Source: DATKDU01 sp035512595
Lineage (GTDB): Bacteria > Planctomycetota > Planctomycetia > Pirellulales > Pirellulaceae
Assembly: GCA_035512595.1 (NCBI GenBank)
Contig: DATKDU010000280.1
Location: 1 to 8,391, forward strand
Direction of reading: 5' to 3'
Length of the DNA: 8,391 bases
Notes under the pieces: generated by a model
Databases searched by the model: none
What the model was told of the DNA's origin: nothing
What the model saw: only the letters and a program-made list of their open reading frames with translations
Program-made: the position numbers and the translations under genes
Part shown: one piece after another, positions 1 to 6,050 of the stretch
How the letters are laid out: each line of letters opens with the position of its first letter
Position numbering within the stretch: position 1 is the stretch's first letter

Positions 1-92
1 ATCCGGCACTTTTGCTTCGTGAGGGGGATTCGTCCGCTTGGAGGTCAGTAAAACCTGTTGGCCCTGTCCGCGTCGGTCGATGACCTCTGCCG

Positions 93-113
93 TCCGCTCC
101 GATAGGGGGCGGA
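93..113 (+). terminator. Possible hairpin terminator of an upstream transcript
   Basis: TCCGCTCC (93-100) pairs with GGGGCGGA (106-113) over 8 bp, with one G-U wobble and a 5-nt loop. A short run of four T follows at 119-122. This resembles a weak intrinsic terminator for a gene lying left of the window, but the T run is short and 5 nt away. It could instead be a fold in the sigma factor leader. Confidence 0.25.
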
Positions 114-147
114 GGCGATTTTGAGCGTCCGTCGTCGCGTCTTCGGG

Positions 148-168
148 TTGATTGCGGATTGATTGCGG
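148..168 (+). repeat. 10-bp direct repeat upstream of the sigma factor start
   Basis: TTGATTGCGG occurs at 148-157 and again at 159-168, an 11-bp period close to one helical turn. The second copy ends 30 nt before the ATG at 199. Two same-face half-sites near a start codon could be a regulator site, but chance duplication is possible. A TTG at 163 inside the repeat is in frame with the sigma factor; I do not favour it as the start. Confidence 0.4.
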
Positions 169-198
169 GCAGATACTGGTTCGACCACAATTGGGGCC

Positions 199-750
199 AT
201 GTCCGACGTCACCCGCATCCTGTCGCAAATTGAGTCCGGCGATCCGGCCGCTGCCGACAAACTGCTGCCGCTGGTTTACGACGAACTGCGCAAGCTGGCG
301 GCTGCTAAGCTGGCCCAGGAGAAGCCGGGGCAGACGCTCCAGGCGACGGCATTGGTGCATGACGCCTATTTGCGACTCGTGGATGTCGCAATCACGCAGT
401 GCTGGAAAACTCGGGGGCATTTCTTCGCGGCTGCAGCGGAGGCCATGCGGCGGATTCTCGTCGAACAGGCGCGGCGAAAGAATCGCGACAAACATGGAGG
501 CGGCCGGCAGCGCGTCGAATTCGACAGCCAGGTCGAGCTTGGGGAGGATACCGACGAGGACCTCGTCGCGCTCGACGAGGCCTTGCAACGATTGGAACAG
601 GAGGACCCCTCCGCAGCCGCCGTGGTGAAACTGCGATATTTTGCGGGGCTGACGACCGAAGAAGCGGCCCAAGCGCTCGATATTTCGGTCCGAACCGCCA
701 ACCGGCATTGGGCTTACGCTCGGGCGTGGCTCTATCAGCAATTGAGCTGA
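199..750 (+). CDS. ECF-type RNA polymerase sigma factor, kinase-associated class
   Basis: This is a 183-residue sigma-70 family protein of the ECF class, directing RNA polymerase to a specific promoter set. Region 2 spans about residues 5-95 and includes LVHDAYLRL (52-60) and EAMRRILVEQARRKNR. Region 4 spans about 125-180, with a helix-turn-helix around GLTTEEAAQALDISVRTANR (150-169). A linker rich in Asp and Glu (about 107-122) joins them. The ATG at 199 is chosen because the family normally starts with a motif like MSDVTRIL; the in-frame TTG at 163 would add 12 unconserved residues. The ribosome site is weak (GGGG, 193-196, only 2 nt from the ATG). There is no anti-sigma gene; a membrane Ser/Thr kinase follows 86 nt downstream. 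The usual acidic region 2.2 motif (DAED in many ECFs) is replaced by QATA (48-51), which puts Thr50 at a possible phosphorylation position. The family call is firm; regulation by the kinase is inferred. Confidence 0.93.
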   Translation: MSDVTRILSQIESGDPAAADKLLPLVYDELRKLAAAKLAQEKPGQTLQATALVHDAYLRLVDVAITQCWKTRGHFFAAAAEAMRRILVEQARRKNRDKHGGGRQRVEFDSQVELGEDTDEDLVALDEALQRLEQEDPSAAAVVKLRYFAGLTTEEAAQALDISVRTANRHWAYARAWLYQQLS

Positions 751-771
751 GCAATTTTTCTGCGATCTTCG

Positions 772-802
772 CGAATGCCGTGGCACAAACCGGCGGCATT
801 CG
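772..802. promoter_or_regulatory. Perfect 9-bp stem-loop between sigma factor and kinase genes
   Basis: CGAATGCCG (772-780) and CGGCATTCG (794-802) form a perfect 9-bp stem with a 13-nt loop, extendable by one G-U pair. No T run follows on either strand, so it does not look like an ordinary intrinsic terminator. It lies inside the probable sigma-kinase transcript, 34 nt before the kinase start. It could tune kinase expression relative to the sigma factor, stabilise an mRNA end, or bind a dimeric protein as DNA. Confidence 0.45.
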
Positions 803-836
803 TCGCACTGTCTTGTGACGGCCCACCAGGGTCCGG

Positions 837-3800
837 ATGGCAACCATGCCCATGACCACACCGAATATACGCTCGATTTTCGACGAGGCCTCGGGAATTG
901 AATCCGAGGCTGCCAGACGCGTATTTCTCGACGAGGCTTGCGGCGGCGCCCCGGAGATTCGTGCCCAAGTCGAGGCTCTCCTGGCTGCCCATGCTGCGGC
1001 CGGCAGCTTTCTTGAGTCGCCGCCTGCCGCTGTGGTGGATGTTGGCGCCACGCTCAACAGTCCCGTGAGCGAACGCCCCGGCACGCAGATCGGCCCCTAC
1101 AAGCTCCTCCAGCAAATCGGCGAAGGGGGTATGGGCGTGGTCTATATGGCCGAGCAGACGGAGCCGATTGCCCGCCGCGTGGCCCTCAAGATCATCAAGC
1201 CGGGCATGGACACGCGGCAGGTCATCGCCAGATTCGAGGCCGAGCGGCAGGCGCTGGCGATGATGGACCACGTCAACATCGCCCGCGTTCTCGACGCCGG
1301 GACCACGGAAGCGGGCCGGCCGTACTTTGTCATGGAGCTTGTCCACGGCGTGCCCATCACCAAGTACTGCGACGACAATCGCCTGACGCCCCGGCAGCGG
1401 CTGGAGCTGTTCGTGCCGGTCTGCCAGGCGATCCAGCACGCGCACCAGAAGGGGATCATCCACCGCGACATCAAGCCGACCAACGTGATGGTCACGCTGT
1501 ACGACGGCAAGCCGGTGCCCAAGGTGATCGACTTTGGCGTCGCCAAGGCGACCGAGCAGAAGCTGACCGAGCGGACGCTGTTTACCCAGTACGGCACGAT
1601 GGTCGGCACGCTGGAGTACATGTCGCCGGAGCAGGCGGAAATGAGCGCCCTGGGGGTCGATACGCGCAGCGACATCTTCTCGCTGGGCGTGCTGCTGTAT
1701 GAGTTGCTGACCGGCAGCACCCCGCTGAGCCACAAGACGATGAAGGAAGCAGCCTATGCCGAGATTCTCCGCCTGATCAAGGAGCAGGAGCCCCCCAAGC
1801 CGAGCACGCGGCTGAGCAACTCTGGCGAAGCGCTGTCAATGATCTCGGCGCAACGGCAGATGGAGCCGGCCCAATTGACGAAGCTGGTGCGGGGCGAGTT
1901 GGACTGGATCGTGATGAAGACGCTGGAAAAGGACCGCAATCGCCGCTATGAGACGGCCAGCGGGCTTGCCAAAGACGTCGAGCGGTATCTGGCGGACGAG
2001 CCGGTGTTGGCCTGTCCGCCGTCGATCTTGTACCGGTTCCGCAAGCTGGCCCGTCGCCATACGAGGACTCTGATCAGCGTGTCGGCAGTGGCTCTCGCCG
2101 CCATCCTGGCCGTGGCAGCCCTGGCGGTGAGTACGGTCCTCGTGTGGCGAGCCAACACAGACCTGACGGAATCACTCGACCGAGAGCGGCACGAGGCGAA
2201 CTTCCACCGCATCACCTTGGCCCATCGCGACCTGTCGGCCGACAACTTAGGCCGGGCGCTGAAACTCCTCCAGGAGTGTCCCGAAGACCTCCGCGAGTGG
2301 GAATGGCACTACCTGATGCGCCTCTGCAAGGTTGAGCCACAAATCCTGCGGGACTCGACGGAAGTGAATGCAGTGGCTTTCAGTCCGGACGGCAAGCGGC
2401 TCGCCTCGGCTGGGGGGGACGGGACCGTCAAGATTTGGAACAGCGGGACGGGCAAGGTGCTCCAGACCTTCCAGGCGCACACCGATTCGGTTGTCAGTGT
2501 CGCCTTCCACCCCGACGACAAGCACCTGGCCTCCCTCGGCGCGGACCGGAAGGTGAAGGTCTGGAACTCGACGATTGACCCCGCCCAGGAAGTGTTCGTC
2601 GGTCCGTGCAACGCTAGTCGCAAGTTCGGGACGGCATATACCGTGGCGTTCAGTGCCGACGGCCGACATCTCGCGGCGGCCAGCGACGAGGCGGTGGGGG
2701 TCTGGGACTGGAAAAACCGTAAGCGCCTTCACGGCCTGCCCGGTTCGGGGCACAACTTCCATTCAATCCCCGTGGCGTTCAGCGGCGACGGGCGCCTGGC
2801 ATCCGGCACCTACGGGGAAGGCCTGAAGCTTTGGGACCAGGAGACGGGACTGCTGCTTCGCACCTTCCCCGCACATCGCCATCCGGTCAGTGCGCTGGCG
2901 TTCAGTCCCGACGGCCAGTGGCTGGCCTCGGCCAGCTTCGACAGGAGCGTGAAACTGTGGGATACGACGACCGGCGGACTCGTCCACACCTTCTTGCACA
3001 CCGGAACCGTGGACTGCGTCGCCTTCAGCCCGGATGGCCGGCGCCTCGTTTCGGCCGGCGAAGACAAGACGGTGCGCATCTGGGACGTCACCACCGGCCG
3101 GGAGGTGCTCGGCCTGCGCGGACACACCGGCAGGTGCGGGTGCGTGGCGTTCAGCCCGGACGGCCGGCGCATCGCCTCGGCCAGCACGGACGGGACGATT
3201 CGCTTTTGGGACGCGACGGAGCTCCGGACGGATGAGGGGCAGGAGTCCTTGACCTTCAACCATAGCGACGAAGTTTACACCGTGGCGCTCAGTCCCGATG
3301 GCAAGAGAGTTGTTTCAGCCGGCTATGACACGCTCGTGAAGGTCTGGGATGCGCATACCGGCCGAGTAAGCGCCGAGTTCGGCGGCCATACGGTTGTCGT
3401 CTTTTGTGTGGCCTGGCATCCCGACGGCCAGCGCGTCGCCTCGGCCGGCTCCGAAGGCTGGCTGCACACCGTCAAGGTCTGGGACGCGCGGACCGGACGG
3501 GAAGCCTTCGCGCTTCCGGCCGGGCCGGAACATTTCGCCGTGCCGTACTTCGCCGTGGCGTTCAGCCCCGACGGCCGCTACCTGGTCACCGGAAAAGTCA
3601 ATGGAGGCGTACAAGTCTGGGAGGCTGGGACCGGCCGGGAGATCGGCACGCTCGGCACCCACGACCAGGAAATCCGAGGCTTGGTCTTCAGCCACGACAA
3701 AGGCGCACGGTGGCTCGCCTCGGCGAGCAGCGACGGGGTTGTGAAGGTCTGGGACGCGACGCGCCTCGATCAAGTGCAAGAACCTCATCGCATCTTCCAG

Positions 3801-4244
3801 GGGCGGGTCCCTGGACCAAGTTTGAACGTGGCCTTCAGCCCTAACGGCCAACGGCTGGCTACGGGGGGCAAGAAGAACACGGTCATCATCTGGGACGTCG
3901 AGACAGGCCGGGAGCTTCAGACCCTCGAGGGACACAACGGAGAGGTCTACACCGTGGCGTTCAGCCCGGACGAGGACGGCCGGTGGATCGCCTCCGGGGG
4001 CGAAGACAGCGCCGTAAAAATCTGGGACAGCCACTCCGGCACGTTCGTTCGCAACTTCCGCGGTCACACCGGCCTCGTCAGCGGCGTCGCGTTCAGCCCC
4101 GATGGCCGGCGTTTGGTCTCGGGAAGCCGCGATAAGACCGTGAAGGTCTGGGACGTGACGCAACTGAGCGGCTCACCGCACAAGTCCGTCGTCCAAAGTC
4201 CAGAGTCCAACGTCCCCAGCGACAACTCGATCCATCTGGACTAG
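837..4244 (+). CDS. Membrane Ser/Thr protein kinase fused to 14 WD40 repeats
   Basis: This 1135-residue Hanks-type kinase transfers phosphate from ATP to Ser/Thr of target proteins. Residues 10-62 form the alpha-helical N-terminal region usual in planctomycete kinases. The kinase domain is about 87-386, with glycine loop GEGGMGVV (95-102), Lys118 in VALK, likely helix-C Glu136, HRDIKPTN (209-216), DFG (232-234) and SPE (263-265). All catalytic residues are present, so it should be active. Residues 411-437 form one hydrophobic membrane segment. Residues 506-1110 hold 14 WD40 repeats, enough for two seven-bladed propellers, presumably outside the cytoplasmic membrane. The ATG at 837 has AGGG at 828-831, 5 nt upstream; the in-frame ATGs at 846 and 852 lack such a site. 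The C-terminal tail after repeat 14 is encoded by a 7-bp tandem repeat and looks unconserved. The gene lies 86 nt after an ECF sigma factor, its likely partner. Ligand and substrates are unknown. Confidence 0.95.
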   Translation: MATMPMTTPNIRSIFDEASGIESEAARRVFLDEACGGAPEIRAQVEALLAAHAAAGSFLESPPAAVVDVGATLNSPVSERPGTQIGPYKLLQQIGEGGMGVVYMAEQTEPIARRVALKIIKPGMDTRQVIARFEAERQALAMMDHVNIARVLDAGTTEAGRPYFVMELVHGVPITKYCDDNRLTPRQRLELFVPVCQAIQHAHQKGIIHRDIKPTNVMVTLYDGKPVPKVIDFGVAKATEQKLTERTLFTQYGTMVGTLEYMSPEQAEMSALGVDTRSDIFSLGVLLYELLTGSTPLSHKTMKEAAYAEILRLIKEQEPPKPSTRLSNSGEALSMISAQRQMEPAQLTKLVRGELDWIVMKTLEKDRNRRYETASGLAKDVERYLADEPVLACPPSILYRFRKLARRHTRTLISVSAVALAAILAVAALAVSTVLVWRANTDLTESLDRERHEANFHRITLAHRDLSADNLGRALKLLQECPEDLREWEWHYLMRLCKVEPQILRDSTEVNAVAFSPDGKRLASAGGDGTVKIWNSGTGKVLQTFQAHTDSVVSVAFHPDDKHLASLGADRKVKVWNSTIDPAQEVFVGPCNASRKFGTAYTVAFSADGRHLAAASDEAVGVWDWKNRKRLHGLPGSGHNFHSIPVAFSGDGRLASGTYGEGLKLWDQETGLLLRTFPAHRHPVSALAFSPDGQWLASASFDRSVKLWDTTTGGLVHTFLHTGTVDCVAFSPDGRRLVSAGEDKTVRIWDVTTGREVLGLRGHTGRCGCVAFSPDGRRIASASTDGTIRFWDATELRTDEGQESLTFNHSDEVYTVALSPDGKRVVSAGYDTLVKVWDAHTGRVSAEFGGHTVVVFCVAWHPDGQRVASAGSEGWLHTVKVWDARTGREAFALPAGPEHFAVPYFAVAFSPDGRYLVTGKVNGGVQVWEAGTGREIGTLGTHDQEIRGLVFSHDKGARWLASASSDGVVKVWDATRLDQVQEPHRIFQGRVPGPSLNVAFSPNGQRLATGGKKNTVIIWDVETGRELQTLEGHNGEVYTVAFSPDEDGRWIASGGEDSAVKIWDSHSGTFVRNFRGHTGLVSGVAFSPDGRRLVSGSRDKTVKVWDVTQLSGSPHKSVVQSPESNVPSDNSIHLD
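2067..2147 (+). other. Predicted transmembrane segment of the kinase
   Basis: Residues 411-437 of the kinase are a continuous stretch rich in Ala, Val, Leu and Ile, following the basic run RKLARRHTR. The positive-inside rule puts the kinase domain in the cytoplasm and the WD40 part outside. The next segment, about 440-500 (with ITLAHRDLS and REWEWHYLMRL), is the juxtamembrane linker commonly seen in planctomycete kinase-WD40 fusions. Confidence 0.85.
2352..4166 (+). repeat. Fourteen tandem WD40 repeat units within the kinase gene
   Basis: Each unit is about 42-48 codons and carries a core like VAFSPDGRRLASA followed by VKVWD and often TGRE. The units divide evenly: seven in residues 506-808 and seven in 809-1110, about 303 and 302 residues. 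The DNA is also repetitive; a GTGGCGTTCAG-type stretch recurs in most units. Units 3, 4 and 11 are the most divergent: unit 3 has ADGRHLAAASDEAVGVWD, unit 4 has GDGRLASGTYGEGLKLWD and unit 11 has SHDKGARWLASASS. This is coding repeat structure, not a mobile element. WD40 propellers normally bind proteins; the partner here is unknown. Confidence 0.9.
4184..4218 (+). repeat. 7-bp tandem repeat at the 3' end of the kinase gene
   Basis: Five consecutive heptamers share the start GTCC: GTCCGTC, GTCCAAA, GTCCAGA, GTCCAAC, GTCCCCA. They encode most of the kinase tail (around VVQSPESNVPS) and stop 23 nt before the TAG. Because seven is not a multiple of three, the repeat is not a protein-level repeat. 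It looks like a short-sequence DNA repeat that invaded or expanded at the gene end. A second heptamer array with another core lies at 5251-5278. Confidence 0.7.
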
Positions 4245-4259
4245 CCCCGAGGTGCTGAC

Positions 4260-5234
4260 ATGTTTCCTCCACTAGCGACTCCTCAGCGACGCGGCTTTAC
4301 GGTCGTCGAACTGCTGATTGTGATCGCCATCATCGGCATCCTCATGGCGCTGCTGCTGCCGGCCGTTCAAGCGGGGCGCGAAGCCGCCCGCCGCCTGGCC
4401 TGCGCGAGCAATTTGAAAAACCTCGGGCTGGCGCTGCACCATTATCACGGCGATCAAAGGACCTTTCCGCCGGGCGCAGTAGGCCGGCTCAGTCCCGCCT
4501 TCCCGCAATACGCAGGGCTCAAGAACCACGGCCTGGGGACGTACCTGCTGCCGTACCTGGAACAGGAGCCGCTGGCCAGCCGCTACCGCTGGGACGTCTC
4601 CTGGTTCGATCCGCCGAACCAGCCGGCCGTGAACACGCAGTTGAAAATCTGGCAGTGTCCGTCGGCACAGGCGAACAGGCTTATGGACGGCTCGCTCCCC
4701 ACGCTCTCCCAGCCGCCCGAGGCGCCATTCAGCGGCACTGCCGCCTGCGGGGACTATGCGGGCATGGGCACCATTGACAGCGGCCTGGCACTCGCTGGCG
4801 TGATCGATCCCCCCGCCGGCCCGCGCGACGAGCGGGGGCATTACGAGGGGGTTTTCCCCATCAATGCCGCGCGGAGCATGGCGGACATCCAGGACGGGAC
4901 CTCGCACACGATCCTGATCGCCGAATGCGCGGGGCGGCCGCATCTGTGGCAGGGACGCCAGCAGATCGCTGGCGTCTGGATATCCGGCGGCCCGTGGGCG
5001 TCCCGAAACCTGCTGTGGGGCCGTGGGGCCACGCCGGACGGGAGCGGTTTCTTCGGGTCGTGTGCCGTGAATTGCACGAACAATCGAGAAGTCTACGGGT
5101 TCCACCCCAGCGGCGCCAACGTGGTGTTCGCGGATGGCTCCGTCCATTTCCTCAATGCCAGCACGGACATTCGAATTTTCGCCGCCCTGGTGACGCGCGC
5201 CGGCGGGGAGGTAATTCCGGCCGGCGACTATTGA
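4260..5234 (+). CDS. DUF1559 family pseudopilin-like protein
   Basis: This 324-residue protein begins with a type IV pilin/pseudopilin leader. The prepilin peptidase site is between Gly12 and Phe13 in RGFTVVELL, and Glu17 is the conserved fifth residue of the mature protein. A hydrophobic helix follows (about 18-36). NLGLALHHYH (54-63), the DGTSHTILIAE stretch (212-222) and the C-terminal H-X9-DG motif (His282, Asp292-Gly293) are characteristic of DUF1559, a family greatly expanded in planctomycetes. Its role is unknown; the N-terminus suggests processing by a prepilin peptidase and insertion in the cytoplasmic membrane, perhaps as part of a type II secretion or pilus-like machine. Length is typical. 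The ATG has GAGGTG at 4249-4254, 5 nt upstream, and lies 15 nt after the kinase stop, so cotranscription with the kinase is likely. The family call is firm; the function is not known. Confidence 0.95.
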   Translation: MFPPLATPQRRGFTVVELLIVIAIIGILMALLLPAVQAGREAARRLACASNLKNLGLALHHYHGDQRTFPPGAVGRLSPAFPQYAGLKNHGLGTYLLPYLEQEPLASRYRWDVSWFDPPNQPAVNTQLKIWQCPSAQANRLMDGSLPTLSQPPEAPFSGTAACGDYAGMGTIDSGLALAGVIDPPAGPRDERGHYEGVFPINAARSMADIQDGTSHTILIAECAGRPHLWQGRQQIAGVWISGGPWASRNLLWGRGATPDGSGFFGSCAVNCTNNREVYGFHPSGANVVFADGSVHFLNASTDIRIFAALVTRAGGEVIPAGDY

Positions 5235-5250
5235 GCCGGTCTTGCTCGCA

Positions 5251-5278
5251 CCTGACTCCTGATTCCCGACCCCTGAAA
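5251..5278 (+). repeat. 7-bp tandem repeat after the DUF1559 gene
   Basis: Four consecutive heptamers follow a CCTGAnn pattern: CCTGACT, CCTGATT, CCCGACC, CCTGAAA. The array starts 17 nt after the DUF1559 stop and ends 5 nt before the duplicated hairpin element. Its period equals that of the GTCCAnn array at 4184-4218, though the core differs. Seven-bp tandem repeats are known in cyanobacteria (STRR sequences); a link to those is only an analogy. Confidence 0.65.
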
Positions 5279-5282
5279 AGAA

Positions 5283-5359
5283 GCGGCCGGTGAGGCCCTG
5301 ACCGTCACGAAGTTCCTCACCAGCCCGGCACCGCCCCGGCGCTTGGTTTGCGCGCTGGG
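5283..5359 (+). repeat. Duplicated two-hairpin element, copy A (upstream of cytochrome c gene)
   Basis: This 77-nt element matches 6051-6133. The first 25 nt are identical; the last 49 nt match at 45 positions; between them lie 3 nt here against 9 nt in the other copy. Hairpin 1 pairs 5285-5295 with 5315-5325 (11 bp, one C-A mismatch here) around a 19-nt loop. After a 9-nt linker, hairpin 2 pairs CCCGGCGC (5335-5342) with GCGCTGGG (5352-5359), with one G-U wobble and a 9-nt loop. Weaker similarity continues to a shared GCAGACC at 5382-5388. The element ends 54 nt before the cytochrome ATG and begins 48 nt after the DUF1559 stop. It may be a structured 5' leader, a dispersed repeat, or both. 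Confidence 0.75.
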
Positions 5360-5413
5360 GGCGATGTCCTTCCAAGATACCGCAGACCGCGATGAAAATC
5401 GAAAGGAAAGACC

Positions 5414-6028
5414 ATGAGTCGAATCATCACCGCCCTAAGCCGTCCGGAAAAGTGGGGCGCTATGCTGCTGGCTGGCGGCGCAGCGTTCCTCGGGGTGCTG
5501 GCGCTTGTCGTCGGCACGCGGACTCACGCGCAGGGCGAGGGCGACCCCGAAGGAGACGAAGCCAAGGTCCGAATCGGACTTTTGATCTCTCCGGTTGAGC
5601 TCGACCTGGAAGGCAAGAACCCGGCCCTGGTCGGCCTGGGAAGCTACATCGTCAACGCCCAGGCCCAATGCTCCAACTGCCACACCCAGCCGCAGTTCGC
5701 ACCGGGGGGCAATCCCTTCCTCGGCCAGCCGGAGGTGATCCCCGCAGACAGCTATCTGGGGGGCGGACGCCTGTTTCCAGTGGCCGGAGGGGTCACCTCG
5801 CGCAACATCACGCCCGAACCGGACACCGGCCTGCCGGCAGGGCTCACCTTCGAAGAGTTCGTGCTGGTGATGCGCACCGGCATCGATCTGGACAACGCGC
5901 CACCGCACGTCCCATCGGTCGACAACGACCTGCTGCAGGTCATGCAGTGGCCTGTCTTCAGGAACATGAGCGACCGCGACCTGCGGGCCGTCTATGAGTA
6001 CCTGCGGGCCATTCCGAGCGTGCCCTAG
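5414..6028 (+). CDS. Exported monohaem cytochrome c
   Basis: This 204-residue protein has a hydrophobic N-terminal segment (about 16-34) followed by THAQG, which looks like a signal peptide cleaved near residue 39; it could also stay as a membrane anchor. The haem c site is CSNCH (Cys86, Cys89, His90). The C-terminal stretch LLQVMQWPVFRNMSDRDL (173-190) resembles the axial-Met region of this family, making Met177 the probable sixth ligand; relatives often read MPWP where this has MQWP. GGRLFPVAGGVTSRNITPEP (117-136) and GLTFEEFVLVMRTGIDLD (143-160) are also family-typical. It should carry electrons outside the cytoplasmic membrane. No dehydrogenase or oxidase partner is adjacent, so donor and acceptor are unknown. 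The ATG at 5414 has AAGGAAAG at 5403-5410, close upstream. A two-hairpin element lies in its leader. Class I cytochrome c is firm; the exact redox role is not. Confidence 0.93.
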   Translation: MSRIITALSRPEKWGAMLLAGGAAFLGVLALVVGTRTHAQGEGDPEGDEAKVRIGLLISPVELDLEGKNPALVGLGSYIVNAQAQCSNCHTQPQFAPGGNPFLGQPEVIPADSYLGGGRLFPVAGGVTSRNITPEPDTGLPAGLTFEEFVLVMRTGIDLDNAPPHVPSVDNDLLQVMQWPVFRNMSDRDLRAVYEYLRAIPSVP

Positions 6029-6050
6029 AGAGCTGAACCAAACAACCAAA

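Larger units (their letters stand above)
1..198. other. Non-coding leader upstream of the sigma factor gene
   Basis: I see no supportable gene here. A 7-bp inverted repeat, GAGGTCA at 41-47 and TGACCTC at 81-87, has a 33-nt spacer. A tighter hairpin lies at 93-113 and a 10-bp direct repeat at 148-168; both are listed separately. The region probably holds the promoter and 5' leader of the sigma factor gene. I could not pick out convincing -35 and -10 boxes, and planctomycete promoters are poorly predictable by eye. Confidence 0.6.

Noticed and set aside
163..198. TTG at 163 as the sigma factor start
   Set aside because: The added 12 residues do not resemble the family N-terminus, while the ATG at 199 begins a typical one.
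735..1733. Long minus-strand open frame opposite the kinase domain
   Set aside because: It is antisense to a kinase with all catalytic motifs; long opposite-strand frames are expected in GC-rich coding DNA and its translation shows no recognisable domain.
2352..4166. Regular repeats as a CRISPR or non-coding tandem array
   Set aside because: The repeats are in one open frame, vary as WD40 units do, and have no constant repeat-spacer structure.
4272..5375. 367-residue minus-strand open frame opposite the DUF1559 gene
   Set aside because: The + strand carries a clear pilin leader and H-X9-DG motif; the antisense product is low-complexity and rich in Arg and Gly, with no family features.
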